From NCBI RefSeq assembly GCF_900111025.1, contig NZ_FOFN01000001.1, positions 1,240,001-1,304,000 on the forward strand: a stretch of 64,000 nt of DNA, in the 5' to 3' direction. The notes under the pieces are model-generated. The model was not told the DNA's origin and did no database searches. It worked only from the letters and a program-made list of their open reading frames with translations. Both the position numbers and the translations under genes were made by a program. Origin of the DNA: Hyunsoonleella jejuensis (GTDB lineage: Bacteria > Bacteroidota > Bacteroidia > Flavobacteriales > Flavobacteriaceae). This document shows, in pieces, positions 41,962 through 49,307 of the stretch (its first letter is position 1; each line of letters opens with the position of its first letter).

Positions 41962-42025
41962 TCATTCTGAATGCAATAAAGAATCTAATACATTTATTGA
42001 GATTCTTCGCTTCAATCTAAATGAC
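41962..42025. repeat. Imperfect inverted repeat in the secA leader (TCATTCTGAATG family)
   Basis: TCATTCTGAATGCAATAAAG followed by AATCTAA (41962-41988) pairs imperfectly with TGAGATTCTTCGCTTCAATC followed by TAAATGACA (41998-42025). Both ends carry the CATTC/GAATG-type sequence that I recall from dispersed flavobacterial hairpin repeats. It lies between the secA promoter box (42074) and the start codon, so the secA mRNA leader would contain the stem. Confidence 0.7.
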
Positions 42026-42073
42026 AAAAGTTTTATTTAATTGTCTAGTGGCAACGCTTTACGTAAGCGCTTT

Positions 42074-42081
42074 CAAAGATA
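42074..42081 (-). promoter_or_regulatory. -7 promoter box TATCTTTG for secA
   Basis: On the minus strand TATCTTTG runs 42081 to 42074, exact TAnnTTTG, giving a leader of about 130 nt to the secA ATG at 41937. This is the best promoter candidate in the spacer. Confidence 0.55.
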
Positions 42082-42121
42082 CATTTTGTTCTACTTTTTC
42101 GGGTTGAAATGGACAAAAAAA

Positions 42122-42142
42122 AAGCCTCAAATCGAGACTTTT
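42122..42142 (-). terminator. Terminator after the DUF2795 gene
   Basis: On the minus strand AAGTCTC-gatt-TGAGGCTT (one G-U pair) is followed by about nine T residues. It is 24 nt after the stop at 42166. Confidence 0.75.
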
Positions 42143-42165
42143 TAATAATTCTTTATGCTTTGTAT

Positions 42166-42387
42166 TTAATATTCATCTTCATTCCAGAGGTAATCCTCGT
42201 CGGTTGGATAATCAGACCAGATTTCTTCAATCGAATCGTATGAGTCACCTTCATCTTCAATAGACTGTAAGTTTTCTACAACTTCCAACGGTGCTCCTGT
42301 TCTAATAGCGTAATCTATCAATTCGTCCTTTGTGGCTGGCCATGGCGCATCACTTAAATACGATGCTAATTCTAAAGTCCAATACAT
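42166..42387 (-). CDS. DUF2795 domain protein
   Basis: A 73-residue acidic protein. MYWTLELASYLSDAPWPATKDELIDYAIRTGAP matches the DUF2795 pattern in which a short helical fold includes a W-P-A-T-K-(D/E)-E-L/F segment; the remaining 30 residues are strongly acidic. Function unknown in the family. It is a single gene with its own box and terminator. Its small size and acidic character are typical. Confidence 0.86.
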   Translation of the reverse strand: MYWTLELASYLSDAPWPATKDELIDYAIRTGAPLEVVENLQSIEDEGDSYDSIEEIWSDYPTDEDYLWNEDEY

Positions 42388-42408
42388 TTCTTAATGTTTA
42401 ATTTTTTG

Positions 42409-42416
42409 CAAAAATA
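42409..42416 (-). promoter_or_regulatory. -7 promoter box TATTTTTG for the DUF2795 gene
   Basis: On the minus strand TATTTTTG runs 42416 to 42409, exact TAnnTTTG, 21 nt before the ATG at 42387. Confidence 0.55.
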
Positions 42417-42561
42417 ATTTTTTAGTTTAAACACACAAGAAAAAAGTAAAATATTTAATCATTAATTAAAAGAACGTATCTCTTTGTACTCTAAACATCA
42501 TGAAATTATTTACGTATCGTTAATAATAACGGAACATAACAGCTTTTTAAGTAATTAATTT

Positions 42562-42661
42562 GGGCGTTACCACAACACTTCGACAAGCTCAGTGCAAGCG
42601 GTCGGGCTTTCACTACTCGCTCTCTGTGAGGAGCTCAAACATACCGTTCAATCCCTAACGC
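42562..42661. repeat. Palindromic interspersed repeat, GGGCGTTA/TAACGC family, copy 2
   Basis: A 100-bp element with GGGCGTTA (42562) and TAACGC (to 42661) ends, sharing GGTCGGGCTTTC and a CGCTCTCTGTGAGGAGC core with copy 1 at 5476-5553. It has an extra segment, CTTCGACAAGCTCAGTG, that is itself palindromic in part, and 8-bp outer arms GTAATTAA and TTAATTAC. It lies in the 325-nt gap 42388-42712 between two minus-strand genes. Nothing else in that gap resembles a gene. Confidence 0.8.
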
Positions 42662-42712
42662 GAAGTTAATTACGTCTATTTGCTGTAAAATTTAGATTAA
42701 TGAAAGCCGTTT

Positions 42713-43285
42713 TTACCTCTTTTCAGGAATCCATTTAATTTCATTTGCTTGTAAATCATGTGACAACTTTCGTGCCAGTACAAAAAGGTAGTCAGAAAGG
42801 CGGTTAAGGTACTTTAAAGCATTATCCTCAAAAGGTTCTAAGTCATACAGCGCAGAAGCTAATCGTTCTGCACGTCTACAAACACAACGGGCTATATGAC
42901 AGAATGACACCGTTTGGTGGCCACCAGGAAGCACAAAATGCGTCATTGGTGGTAAGGCCTTATTCATGGTGTCCATTTCCTGCTCTAAAAGTTCAATATC
43001 GGCGGCTTTTATTTTTTCAATGTTTAAACGTTCTTTACCATTTTTCAGAATAGCTTTTTCTGGATCGGTTGCTAAAATTGCTCCAACAGTAAAAAGTTTA
43101 TCTTGAATAGTCATTATTAGTTCTTGGTAATGCTTATGGATATCTTGATCTCGAATTAACCCCAAATGTGAGTTGAGTTCATCAACAGTGCCATAACTAT
43201 CGATTCGAATATGGTGTTTTGGTACGCGCGTTCCGCCAAAAAGAGCTGTAGTGCCTTTATCTCCTGTTTTTGTGTAAATTTTCAT
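42713..43285 (-). CDS. Cob(I)yrinic acid a,c-diamide adenosyltransferase, PduO type
   Basis: A 190-residue ATP:cob(I)alamin adenosyltransferase. The N-terminal KIYTKTGDKGTTALFGGTRV is the family's ATP-binding loop, DSYGTVDELNSHLGL includes the conserved aspartate, and CRRAERLAS and the C-terminal LNRLSDYLFVLAR complete the five-helix bundle signature. It makes adenosylcobalamin from reduced cob(I)alamin. No other cobalamin gene is in the window, so salvage of taken-up B12 is the likely context. The gene appears to be alone. Confidence 0.95.
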   Translation of the reverse strand: MKIYTKTGDKGTTALFGGTRVPKHHIRIDSYGTVDELNSHLGLIRDQDIHKHYQELIMTIQDKLFTVGAILATDPEKAILKNGKERLNIEKIKAADIELLEQEMDTMNKALPPMTHFVLPGGHQTVSFCHIARCVCRRAERLASALYDLEPFEDNALKYLNRLSDYLFVLARKLSHDLQANEIKWIPEKR

Positions 43286-43402
43286 TTCTTTTCTCGCAAT
43301 GACGTAAAACCGTCAAAATTTTAGTCAAATTTAAGGGAAATATGGCGAAAGGACTAATTCCAAAAAATATCTTTTACTAAAGATGGGCTTCAATATCTTT
43401 AC
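43286..43402. other. Intergenic stretch with a short CTCGCAATGACG fragment
   Basis: The 444-nt gap between the adenosyltransferase and the OmpA gene contains CTCGCAATGACG at 43293-43304, which is probably a remnant of a dispersed repeat (its reverse complement CGTCATTGCGAG is a common flavobacterial repeat end, from memory). No gene is seen here. The remainder holds a possible small ORF (43403-43534) and the OmpA promoter. Confidence 0.4.
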
Positions 43403-43534
43403 TTACTCATCTTTTTTCATGCAGTTCCTTCTAAACATGGCATTTTTATGTTTACGCTCTCGCTTTTTACTTAGCATATTGGAAATTATTCTTATTAAAA
43501 GAAAAATACTCGCAAGAATTAGGATATCAATCAT
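43403..43534 (-). CDS. Possible 43-residue single-pass membrane protein
   Basis: ATG 43534 to TAA 43403 on the minus strand encodes MIDILILASIFLLIRIIS, a good membrane helix, then a basic tail (SKKRERKHKN and FRRNCMKKDE). The hydrophobic-then-basic layout is that of a real small membrane protein, and it occupies an otherwise empty 444-nt gap. No TAnnTTTG box is evident upstream and no relative is known to me, so this is tentative. Confidence 0.4.
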   Translation of the reverse strand: MIDILILASIFLLIRIISNMLSKKRERKHKNAMFRRNCMKKDE

Positions 43535-43698
43535 TTAAATCGGTTTCTGCATTTCGTTAAAGTTGTCTTTAAACAAACTGTCTTATTTCTGAACCTATAG
43601 TAAAAACTGTAATAATTATAAATAATAATTTGTATTTATAACGAGATCATATTTTCATTTAAAATTAAGAAATTAAAGTTTTTTTAGAAGAAAAAATT

Positions 43699-43706
43699 TA
43701 CATTTG
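43699..43706 (+). promoter_or_regulatory. -7 promoter box TACATTTG for the OmpA-family gene
   Basis: Exact TAnnTTTG match, 23 nt before ATG 43730, preceded by a T-rich stretch but no strict TTTG at the -33 position. Confidence 0.6.
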
Positions 43707-43729
43707 TTACTACACAAACACCAAACTTC

Positions 43730-45706
43730 ATGAAGAAAATTACGTTAGCGATCCTCTGGCTGTTAGGGGCTTCTGTTTTCTTGCAAGCACAATCATACAT
43801 AGGGTTTAATTCAGATAATTATAGTGGTGTAAACGCCATTACTTTAAACCCAGCAAATATTACTGATTCACCTTACAAATTCGATATAAATATAGTAGGA
43901 CTAAGTGCGTTTGGAAGTAACGATTATTTTGGTGTAAATATATTTGATACGTTTAAGGATGGCTATAGCTTTGATTTAGAGTCGACTAAGTCTCCAAGAG
44001 ATGATAATAGAGGTGCTGGAAATATTGATATTTTAGGACCTTCGTTAATGTTTAATCTTACTCAAAATAGTACAGTTGCTATTTTTACTAGAGGACGATT
44101 ATTTATTAATGCTAATGATATTGATGGTGCAACCATGGCTTCTATAGATGATGATACCACTAAAGATTACAATATAAATGAAGAAGCGTTTAATGGCGTG
44201 GGGCATTCGTGGGCAGAATTTGGTGTGGCCTATGCCAGAACTATTTTAATGAACAATCGTAGTAAATTAAAAGGTGGTTTTTCATTGAAATATTTAAAGG
44301 GTTTAGGTAGTGCCTATGCATTTGCAGAAAATGTAACCTTTATTTATGATTACGACGGCACAGATTTAGGCGGAGGTAACACCACAGGAAGTATTTCCTC
44401 TTCTGGAACATTAAATATAGCTCGTTTTGAAGAGTTTGATTCAGATAATTACGACTATAAGTCACCTAAAAACTCAAGTGGGTTTGGATTTGATTTTGGA
44501 GTAACGTATGATTGGAATCCAGATGGGTTTTCTGGAGAAGGCGTAAATGATTATAAAATAAGAGTTGCTGCAAGCGTTACAGATATTGGGTACGTTAACT
44601 ACAAAAATGGTATTAAGGAGATTTATAATATTAATAATACCAATGTAAGTGAGGAAGATTATAGAAATGCTGAAAGTATTGGTGATTTCCTGAACGATTT
44701 TTATACTAAGGGAGAGGCAGGTACTGGGTACAAAATTGATTTGCCTTCTGCGCTTCACATCAATTTTGATTGGAATTTGAATTCAAAACTGTTTTTAAAC
44801 TTCAATTCGGATGTTTCCTTAATGTCTGCAAATAGGATTACTGCCAACCGCATTATAAATACTTATTCCTTAACACCGCGTTACCAAAGTAAATGGTTTA
44901 GTTTTTATTTGCCTTTTAGCATGGTTGAGCGCAATGGTTTACGGCTGGGGGCAGGTTTAAGGGCAGGGCCTTTATATGTTGGTTCTGGATCTGTGATTTC
45001 AGCATTTGCTAGTGATGATAACCAACAGGCCGATGTGTATGCGGGGTTGAAAATCCCATTTTACAAAAACACGTCTAAAGATAAAGATGAAGATGGTGTT
45101 GTAGATAAAGAGGATGAATGTCCTAACGCATTTGGACCTGAAGAAAATAATGGTTGCCCATGGGGCGATAAGGATGACGATGGTATTTTAGATAACGAAG
45201 ATACTTGTCCCGACCAGGCGGGCCCTATTGAGAACAAAGGCTGCCCTTGGAAAGATACTGATGGCGATGGTGTTATTGATAAAGATGACGAATGTATGTT
45301 TGAAGCTGGTACAATTCCAAACAATGGTTGTCCCGAAGAAGAGGTGACTGAAGAAGTTCAAAAAAGTCTAAATGCCTTTGCAAGAACTATTCTGTTTGAT
45401 TCTAATACGGCTATGATAAAAACGGAATCTACTGGTGTTTTGAATGAGATCGTATCAATTTTAAAAGAGTATCCAAGTTCTGGATTTACTATCGAAGGCC
45501 ATACGGATAGTACTGGTGGTGATGAGTTAAATAGAGAGCTATCAGAAGCTAGAGCCAATGCTGTAAAAGACTTTTTGGTAAGAAACGGAATAGATACAAA
45601 CAGGTTGCTTACCGTTGGTTACGGAGAAAGTAAACCTATTTTTAGCAATAAAACACGATATGGAAGATCAAGAAATAGAAGGGTTGAAATCAATTTAATT
45701 GATTAA
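43730..45706 (+). CDS. OmpA-family outer-membrane protein with DUF5723-like barrel and thrombospondin type 3 repeats
   Basis: A 658-residue protein with a signal peptide to about residue 20 (FLQAQ). Residues 20-445 look like a beta-barrel of the DUF5723 type (SYIGFNSDNYSGVNAITLNP). Three calcium-binding thrombospondin type 3 repeats follow (about 447-535; DKDEDGVVDKEDECP and two relatives ending NGCP or KGCPW), and the C-terminal OmpA peptidoglycan-binding domain has IEGHTDSTGG and RRVEINLID. It probably tethers the outer membrane to the wall. The stop is only 3 nt from the convergent methyltransferase stop. Confidence 0.92.
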   Translation: MKKITLAILWLLGASVFLQAQSYIGFNSDNYSGVNAITLNPANITDSPYKFDINIVGLSAFGSNDYFGVNIFDTFKDGYSFDLESTKSPRDDNRGAGNIDILGPSLMFNLTQNSTVAIFTRGRLFINANDIDGATMASIDDDTTKDYNINEEAFNGVGHSWAEFGVAYARTILMNNRSKLKGGFSLKYLKGLGSAYAFAENVTFIYDYDGTDLGGGNTTGSISSSGTLNIARFEEFDSDNYDYKSPKNSSGFGFDFGVTYDWNPDGFSGEGVNDYKIRVAASVTDIGYVNYKNGIKEIYNINNTNVSEEDYRNAESIGDFLNDFYTKGEAGTGYKIDLPSALHINFDWNLNSKLFLNFNSDVSLMSANRITANRIINTYSLTPRYQSKWFSFYLPFSMVERNGLRLGAGLRAGPLYVGSGSVISAFASDDNQQADVYAGLKIPFYKNTSKDKDEDGVVDKEDECPNAFGPEENNGCPWGDKDDDGILDNEDTCPDQAGPIENKGCPWKDTDGDGVIDKDDECMFEAGTIPNNGCPEEEVTEEVQKSLNAFARTILFDSNTAMIKTESTGVLNEIVSILKEYPSSGFTIEGHTDSTGGDELNRELSEARANAVKDFLVRNGIDTNRLLTVGYGESKPIFSNKTRYGRSRNRRVEINLID

Positions 45707-45709
45707 TCA

Positions 45710-46483
45710 TCATGTTCTTATTTTAAAGTCTTCCTTCAGTTGCTCTTTTCTAAAGAAAGCCATGCCCCAAGAAAAAGTATCAATAGTTACGGTGACTTTA
45801 GGGTGGTGCTTTATGATTTCCCAAGCTTCTGTCATGCCTTTAGACCAATAGATGTCATCGAAAATAAATATCGAATCATTATGCGCTTTAGGCAAAAGTA
45901 TTTCAAAATATTTAAGTGTTGCTTCTTTCTGGTGGTTGCCGTCAAAAAAGATTAAATCGAATTTTGGAACATCAATTTTTGGGATGACTTTTGAAAAATC
46001 ACCGGTTAATATTTCAATATTATTTAGTTTTTGAAGCTTAAGTTGGGTTTTAGTATATGTTGAAATTTCGGGACAACCTTCAATACTAATAATATTAGCA
46101 TTTGGATTGCCTAAAGCTAATGCCTGTGTTGCAAAACCTAAGGATGTGCCGAGTTCTAAAACTGTATTTGGTTTAAAATATTTTGATATTCTGAATAATA
46201 GCTTCGCGTTTTTATTTGAAATAGCAACATGTTTAGCAATATTTGAAACAGCTCGGGATGCTGACTTTAGTTTTTTGCTTCCAGCACCAAAATCAGTAAC
46301 TTCAAGTTCAAGGTCAACTTCTTTTAGACGTTTTTTAAAGTCTATAATAGTTTGATAGTCGCTATATTCCGACTTATCATAGAAGCATTTGGTTACTAAA
46401 TTATACACAAAAGGTGAGTGTATCCCATGTTGGTTAGAGGATTTTAAAAGGAATTTTATATATTCTTTTATTTGGTATAGCAT
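45710..46483 (-). CDS. Class I SAM-dependent methyltransferase (Methyltransf_24-like)
   Basis: A 257-residue protein. The SAM motif VLELGTSLGFATQALA (about 108-123) is followed by ISIEGCPE and FDLIFFDGNH, the pattern of Methyltransf_24 and predicted O-methyltransferases, with FIFDDIYWSKGM in the C-terminal half. The N-terminal 80 residues (including SNQHGIHSPFVYNLV) form a segment recurrent in Bacteroidota homologs. Substrate unknown. It is probably cotranscribed with the ABC-F gene 48 nt upstream. Confidence 0.85.
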   Translation of the reverse strand: MLYQIKEYIKFLLKSSNQHGIHSPFVYNLVTKCFYDKSEYSDYQTIIDFKKRLKEVDLELEVTDFGAGSKKLKSASRAVSNIAKHVAISNKNAKLLFRISKYFKPNTVLELGTSLGFATQALALGNPNANIISIEGCPEISTYTKTQLKLQKLNNIEILTGDFSKVIPKIDVPKFDLIFFDGNHQKEATLKYFEILLPKAHNDSIFIFDDIYWSKGMTEAWEIIKHHPKVTVTIDTFSWGMAFFRKEQLKEDFKIRT

Positions 46484-46531
46484 TGCCTAAGTTCAAAGGG
46501 TTGTGCGCTTTCGCAATTAACAAGAAATTAA

Positions 46532-48394
46532 TTAACCTTCCAGTTTAGCTGATAATTCAAACCATCGTTCTTCCTTTAATTCAATGGTTTCTATAATACC
46601 TTGCAATTGCTTGGAAAGCTCATTAATTTCTTCTTGAGTTAAGTCTGGATTATTAAATTTACTTTCCAACTCTTTTTTATCAAAAGCCAATGCATTAAGT
46701 TTACTTTCAATATTTCGTAGTTCTTTTTCTTCGTTAAATGAGAGTTTAGAGGCTTCATTTTGTTTCCAAGACTGTTTTTCTTTTTTGTCTTCTACGGTTT
46801 TTATTTCTATAGGCTGGCTATCTTCATATATTCTGTAATCAGTGTAGTTCCCAGGAAAATCTTCAATAATACCCTCACCTTTAAAAACAAATAGATGGTC
46901 CACAATTTTATCCATGAAATAACGGTCGTGCGACACCACAATGATGCAGCCGGGGAAATCTAAAAGGAAACTTTCTAATACATTCAGTGTTACAATGTCT
47001 AAATCGTTAGTTGGTTCATCCAAAATTAGAAAATTAGGATTTTGAATAAGCACTGTACATAAATACAGGCGTTTACGCTCACCACCACTTAGCTTCTCAA
47101 CAAAATCATATTGTTTTTTTCTACTGAATAAAAAACGCTCTAAAAGTTGTTGTGCACTTATCTGTCTACCCTTTTTTAAAGGAATATAATCTCCAAATTC
47201 TCTAATAACATCAATTACCTTTTGTTCTGGTTTTATGCTAATGCCGTTTTGGGTATAGTAACCAAATTTAACCGTGTCTCCTTTTACCACCTTTCCGGAA
47301 TCGGGTTGATCGGTTTGAGTTAAAATATTTAAAAATGTAGTTTTACCAGTACCGTTTTTTCCAATAATACCGACACGTTCACCTTTTTTAAATGTATAAT
47401 CGAAACTATCTAAAAGTATCTTGTCTTTAAATGCTTTTGATACTTTATGAAACTCCATGATTTTACTGCCAAGGCGTTCCATATTCAATTCTAGCTGAAT
47501 TTGGTGTTCTTTTCTTCTTTGATGTGCTTTATGTTTTATTTCGAAGAAGTCATCTATTCTAGATTTCGACTTTGTGGTGCGGGCTTTTGGTTGGCGCCGC
47601 ATCCATTCCAATTCTTTTTTAAACAATTGCTTGGTCTTTCCTGCTTCGGCTTCTTCTCGTTCCCTTCTTTCGTGTTTCTTTTCTAGGTAATAGGAATAGT
47701 TTCCTTTGTAACTGTAGAGTTCTCCATTGTCGAGTTCAATTATTTCGTTGCAAACACGTTCTAAAAAGTAGCGATCGTGCGTTACCATGAACAATGTAAT
47801 ATTCTCCTTGGCAAAAAAATCTTCCAACCATTCAATCATTTCTAAATCTAGATGATTGGTAGGTTCGTCTAAAATCAATAAATCAGGTTTATTAATTAAG
47901 GCGTTGGCCAAGGCTAAACGCTTTTTTTGCCCACCAGAAAGTGTACTTACCTTTTGTTCTAAATTTTCAAGCTTTAGTTTGAATAGTATTTGTTTGTAAA
48001 GCGTCTCGAAATCCCAGGCTTGGTGGCGTTCCATAGCATCGAAGGCAGACTGGTAGGTTTCCGTGTCCTCAGGGTTTAAAAGCGCTTTTTCATAGGTGGA
48101 AATTACTTTTAAAACAGGGTTGTCGCTCGCTAAAATAGTGTCTTCAACAGTTAAGGATTTATCAAACTTGGGGTCTTGAGATAAAAACGACACCTTAATG
48201 TCTTTTCTATAAATAATATTACCAGAATCTGCTACATCATCCCCCGATAATATGTTTAGAATAGATGTTTTTCCAGTGCCATTTTTGGCTATGAATGCAA
48301 TTTTTTGATCTTTATGGACGCTAAATGAAATATTTTCAAAAAGTGTGAGTTCTCCATAAGACTTAGATATGTTTTCAACTGTTAAGTAATTCAA
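46532..48394 (-). CDS. ABC-F family ATPase (Uup-like)
   Basis: A 620-residue soluble protein with two ABC domains: Walker A AKNGTGKTS and GKNGTGKTT, signatures LSGGQKKRLALA and LSGGERKRLYLC, and a Walker B DEPTNHLDLE and DEPTNDLDIV. The inter-domain linker (about 235-300, basic) and a C-terminal coiled coil (about 540-618) resemble Uup and related ribosome-associated ABC-F factors rather than transporters. It probably helps translation on the ribosome; resistance roles are known in other ABC-Fs but not shown here. Start is TTG 48394, as NYLTVENISKSYG must begin at the N-terminus. Confidence 0.9.
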   Translation of the reverse strand: MNYLTVENISKSYGELTLFENISFSVHKDQKIAFIAKNGTGKTSILNILSGDDVADSGNIIYRKDIKVSFLSQDPKFDKSLTVEDTILASDNPVLKVISTYEKALLNPEDTETYQSAFDAMERHQAWDFETLYKQILFKLKLENLEQKVSTLSGGQKKRLALANALINKPDLLILDEPTNHLDLEMIEWLEDFFAKENITLFMVTHDRYFLERVCNEIIELDNGELYSYKGNYSYYLEKKHERREREEAEAGKTKQLFKKELEWMRRQPKARTTKSKSRIDDFFEIKHKAHQRRKEHQIQLELNMERLGSKIMEFHKVSKAFKDKILLDSFDYTFKKGERVGIIGKNGTGKTTFLNILTQTDQPDSGKVVKGDTVKFGYYTQNGISIKPEQKVIDVIREFGDYIPLKKGRQISAQQLLERFLFSRKKQYDFVEKLSGGERKRLYLCTVLIQNPNFLILDEPTNDLDIVTLNVLESFLLDFPGCIIVVSHDRYFMDKIVDHLFVFKGEGIIEDFPGNYTDYRIYEDSQPIEIKTVEDKKEKQSWKQNEASKLSFNEEKELRNIESKLNALAFDKKELESKFNNPDLTQEEINELSKQLQGIIETIELKEERWFELSAKLEG

Positions 48395-48469
48395 AGAAAT
48401 TATTTTTTAGAAATATTGGATAAAAAACCAAAAAATCCGATTAAAGTTTTATTATTCACGATGAAAGGT

Positions 48470-48477
48470 TATATTTG
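48470..48477 (+). promoter_or_regulatory. -7 promoter box TATATTTG for the polysaccharide locus
   Basis: Exact TAnnTTTG match, 21 nt before ATG 48499. It is the only strict box found near the start of the 15-kb plus-strand run, so it may drive the locus. A TTG in this box (48475) is in frame but would be upstream of the transcript start. Confidence 0.55.
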
Positions 48478-48498
48478 TCATATCTCAAACCCCATGGA

Positions 48499-49299
48499 AT
48501 GAAGCAATTTGTTTGGTTTTATCTGCTAATTTTTGGCCTTTTTTTTAATTCATGTATTACTAATAAAGACCTTGTTTATTTACAAGATAAAGGTACAACT
48601 GTTGATAATTCTGCACAAATACAAAGTTTGTCGACACCATACAGGGTGCAAGTTAACGATATTCTTAGTATAAATATTAAATCTTCTGATAGTGAACTAA
48701 AAAAATTAGTTGAGATTTTCCAACCAACAGAACAGGCTAGTGGGCTTGTAAACAATCAAAGTTTATATTTTAGTGGTTTTACTGTAGACTTACATGGTAA
48801 TATAGAGTTCCCCATACTTGATAAAATTAACGTATTGGGTTTTACCACAGATGAGATTGAAACTAAAGTTAAGCAAGCACTATTAGATAAGTATTTAAAG
48901 GACGTTTCTAAAATTTTTATTACCGTTAAGTTGGCTGGGTTGCGCTTTACTGTTACCGGAGAGGTTAATGGAGGAGGTGTGCTTACTTTATTTCAAGACC
49001 GAGTTAATATTATTGAAGCTTTAGCTAATGCTGGTGATATAAAGGATACAGGAGATAGAAAAGATGTTTTAGTTGTAAGGCAATATCCTGATGGACAAAA
49101 AATTCACCATATAGATTTAACGGATAAGGCTGCAATGAAATCTCCATTTTATTTTATTAAGCCCAACGACATGATTTTAGTCAAACCACTTAAAAGAAAA
49201 GCATTGGGTGCAGGCCAAACAGCTACACAGAATATTACTACTTTTGCAAGTATTTTTTCTGTGTTGTTAACCACATACATTTTAATACGGGGTAATTAA
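48499..49299 (+). CDS. Polysaccharide export outer-membrane lipoprotein (OPX, Wza-like)
   Basis: A 266-residue OPX protein from ATG 48499. The lipoprotein signal has lipobox LFFNSC. The Poly_export domain (about 45-145) has YRVQVNDILSINI, and the following SLBB domain contains FTVTGEVNGGGV. A C-terminal helix (about 240-262) would cross the outer membrane. It would form the exit channel for the polymer with the BY-kinase gene 9 nt downstream. First gene of the locus, with the promoter 21 nt upstream. Confidence 0.92.
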   Translation: MKQFVWFYLLIFGLFFNSCITNKDLVYLQDKGTTVDNSAQIQSLSTPYRVQVNDILSINIKSSDSELKKLVEIFQPTEQASGLVNNQSLYFSGFTVDLHGNIEFPILDKINVLGFTTDEIETKVKQALLDKYLKDVSKIFITVKLAGLRFTVTGEVNGGGVLTLFQDRVNIIEALANAGDIKDTGDRKDVLVVRQYPDGQKIHHIDLTDKAAMKSPFYFIKPNDMILVKPLKRKALGAGQTATQNITTFASIFSVLLTTYILIRGN

Positions 49300-49307
49300 C
49301 ACTTGCT

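Noticed and set aside
42388-42561. Possible small gene before the second GGGCGTTA repeat
   Set aside because: Only very short frames occur, without signal or domain features.
48475-48498. TTG start for the OPX lipoprotein
   Set aside because: It lies within the promoter box and would displace the lipoprotein signal.
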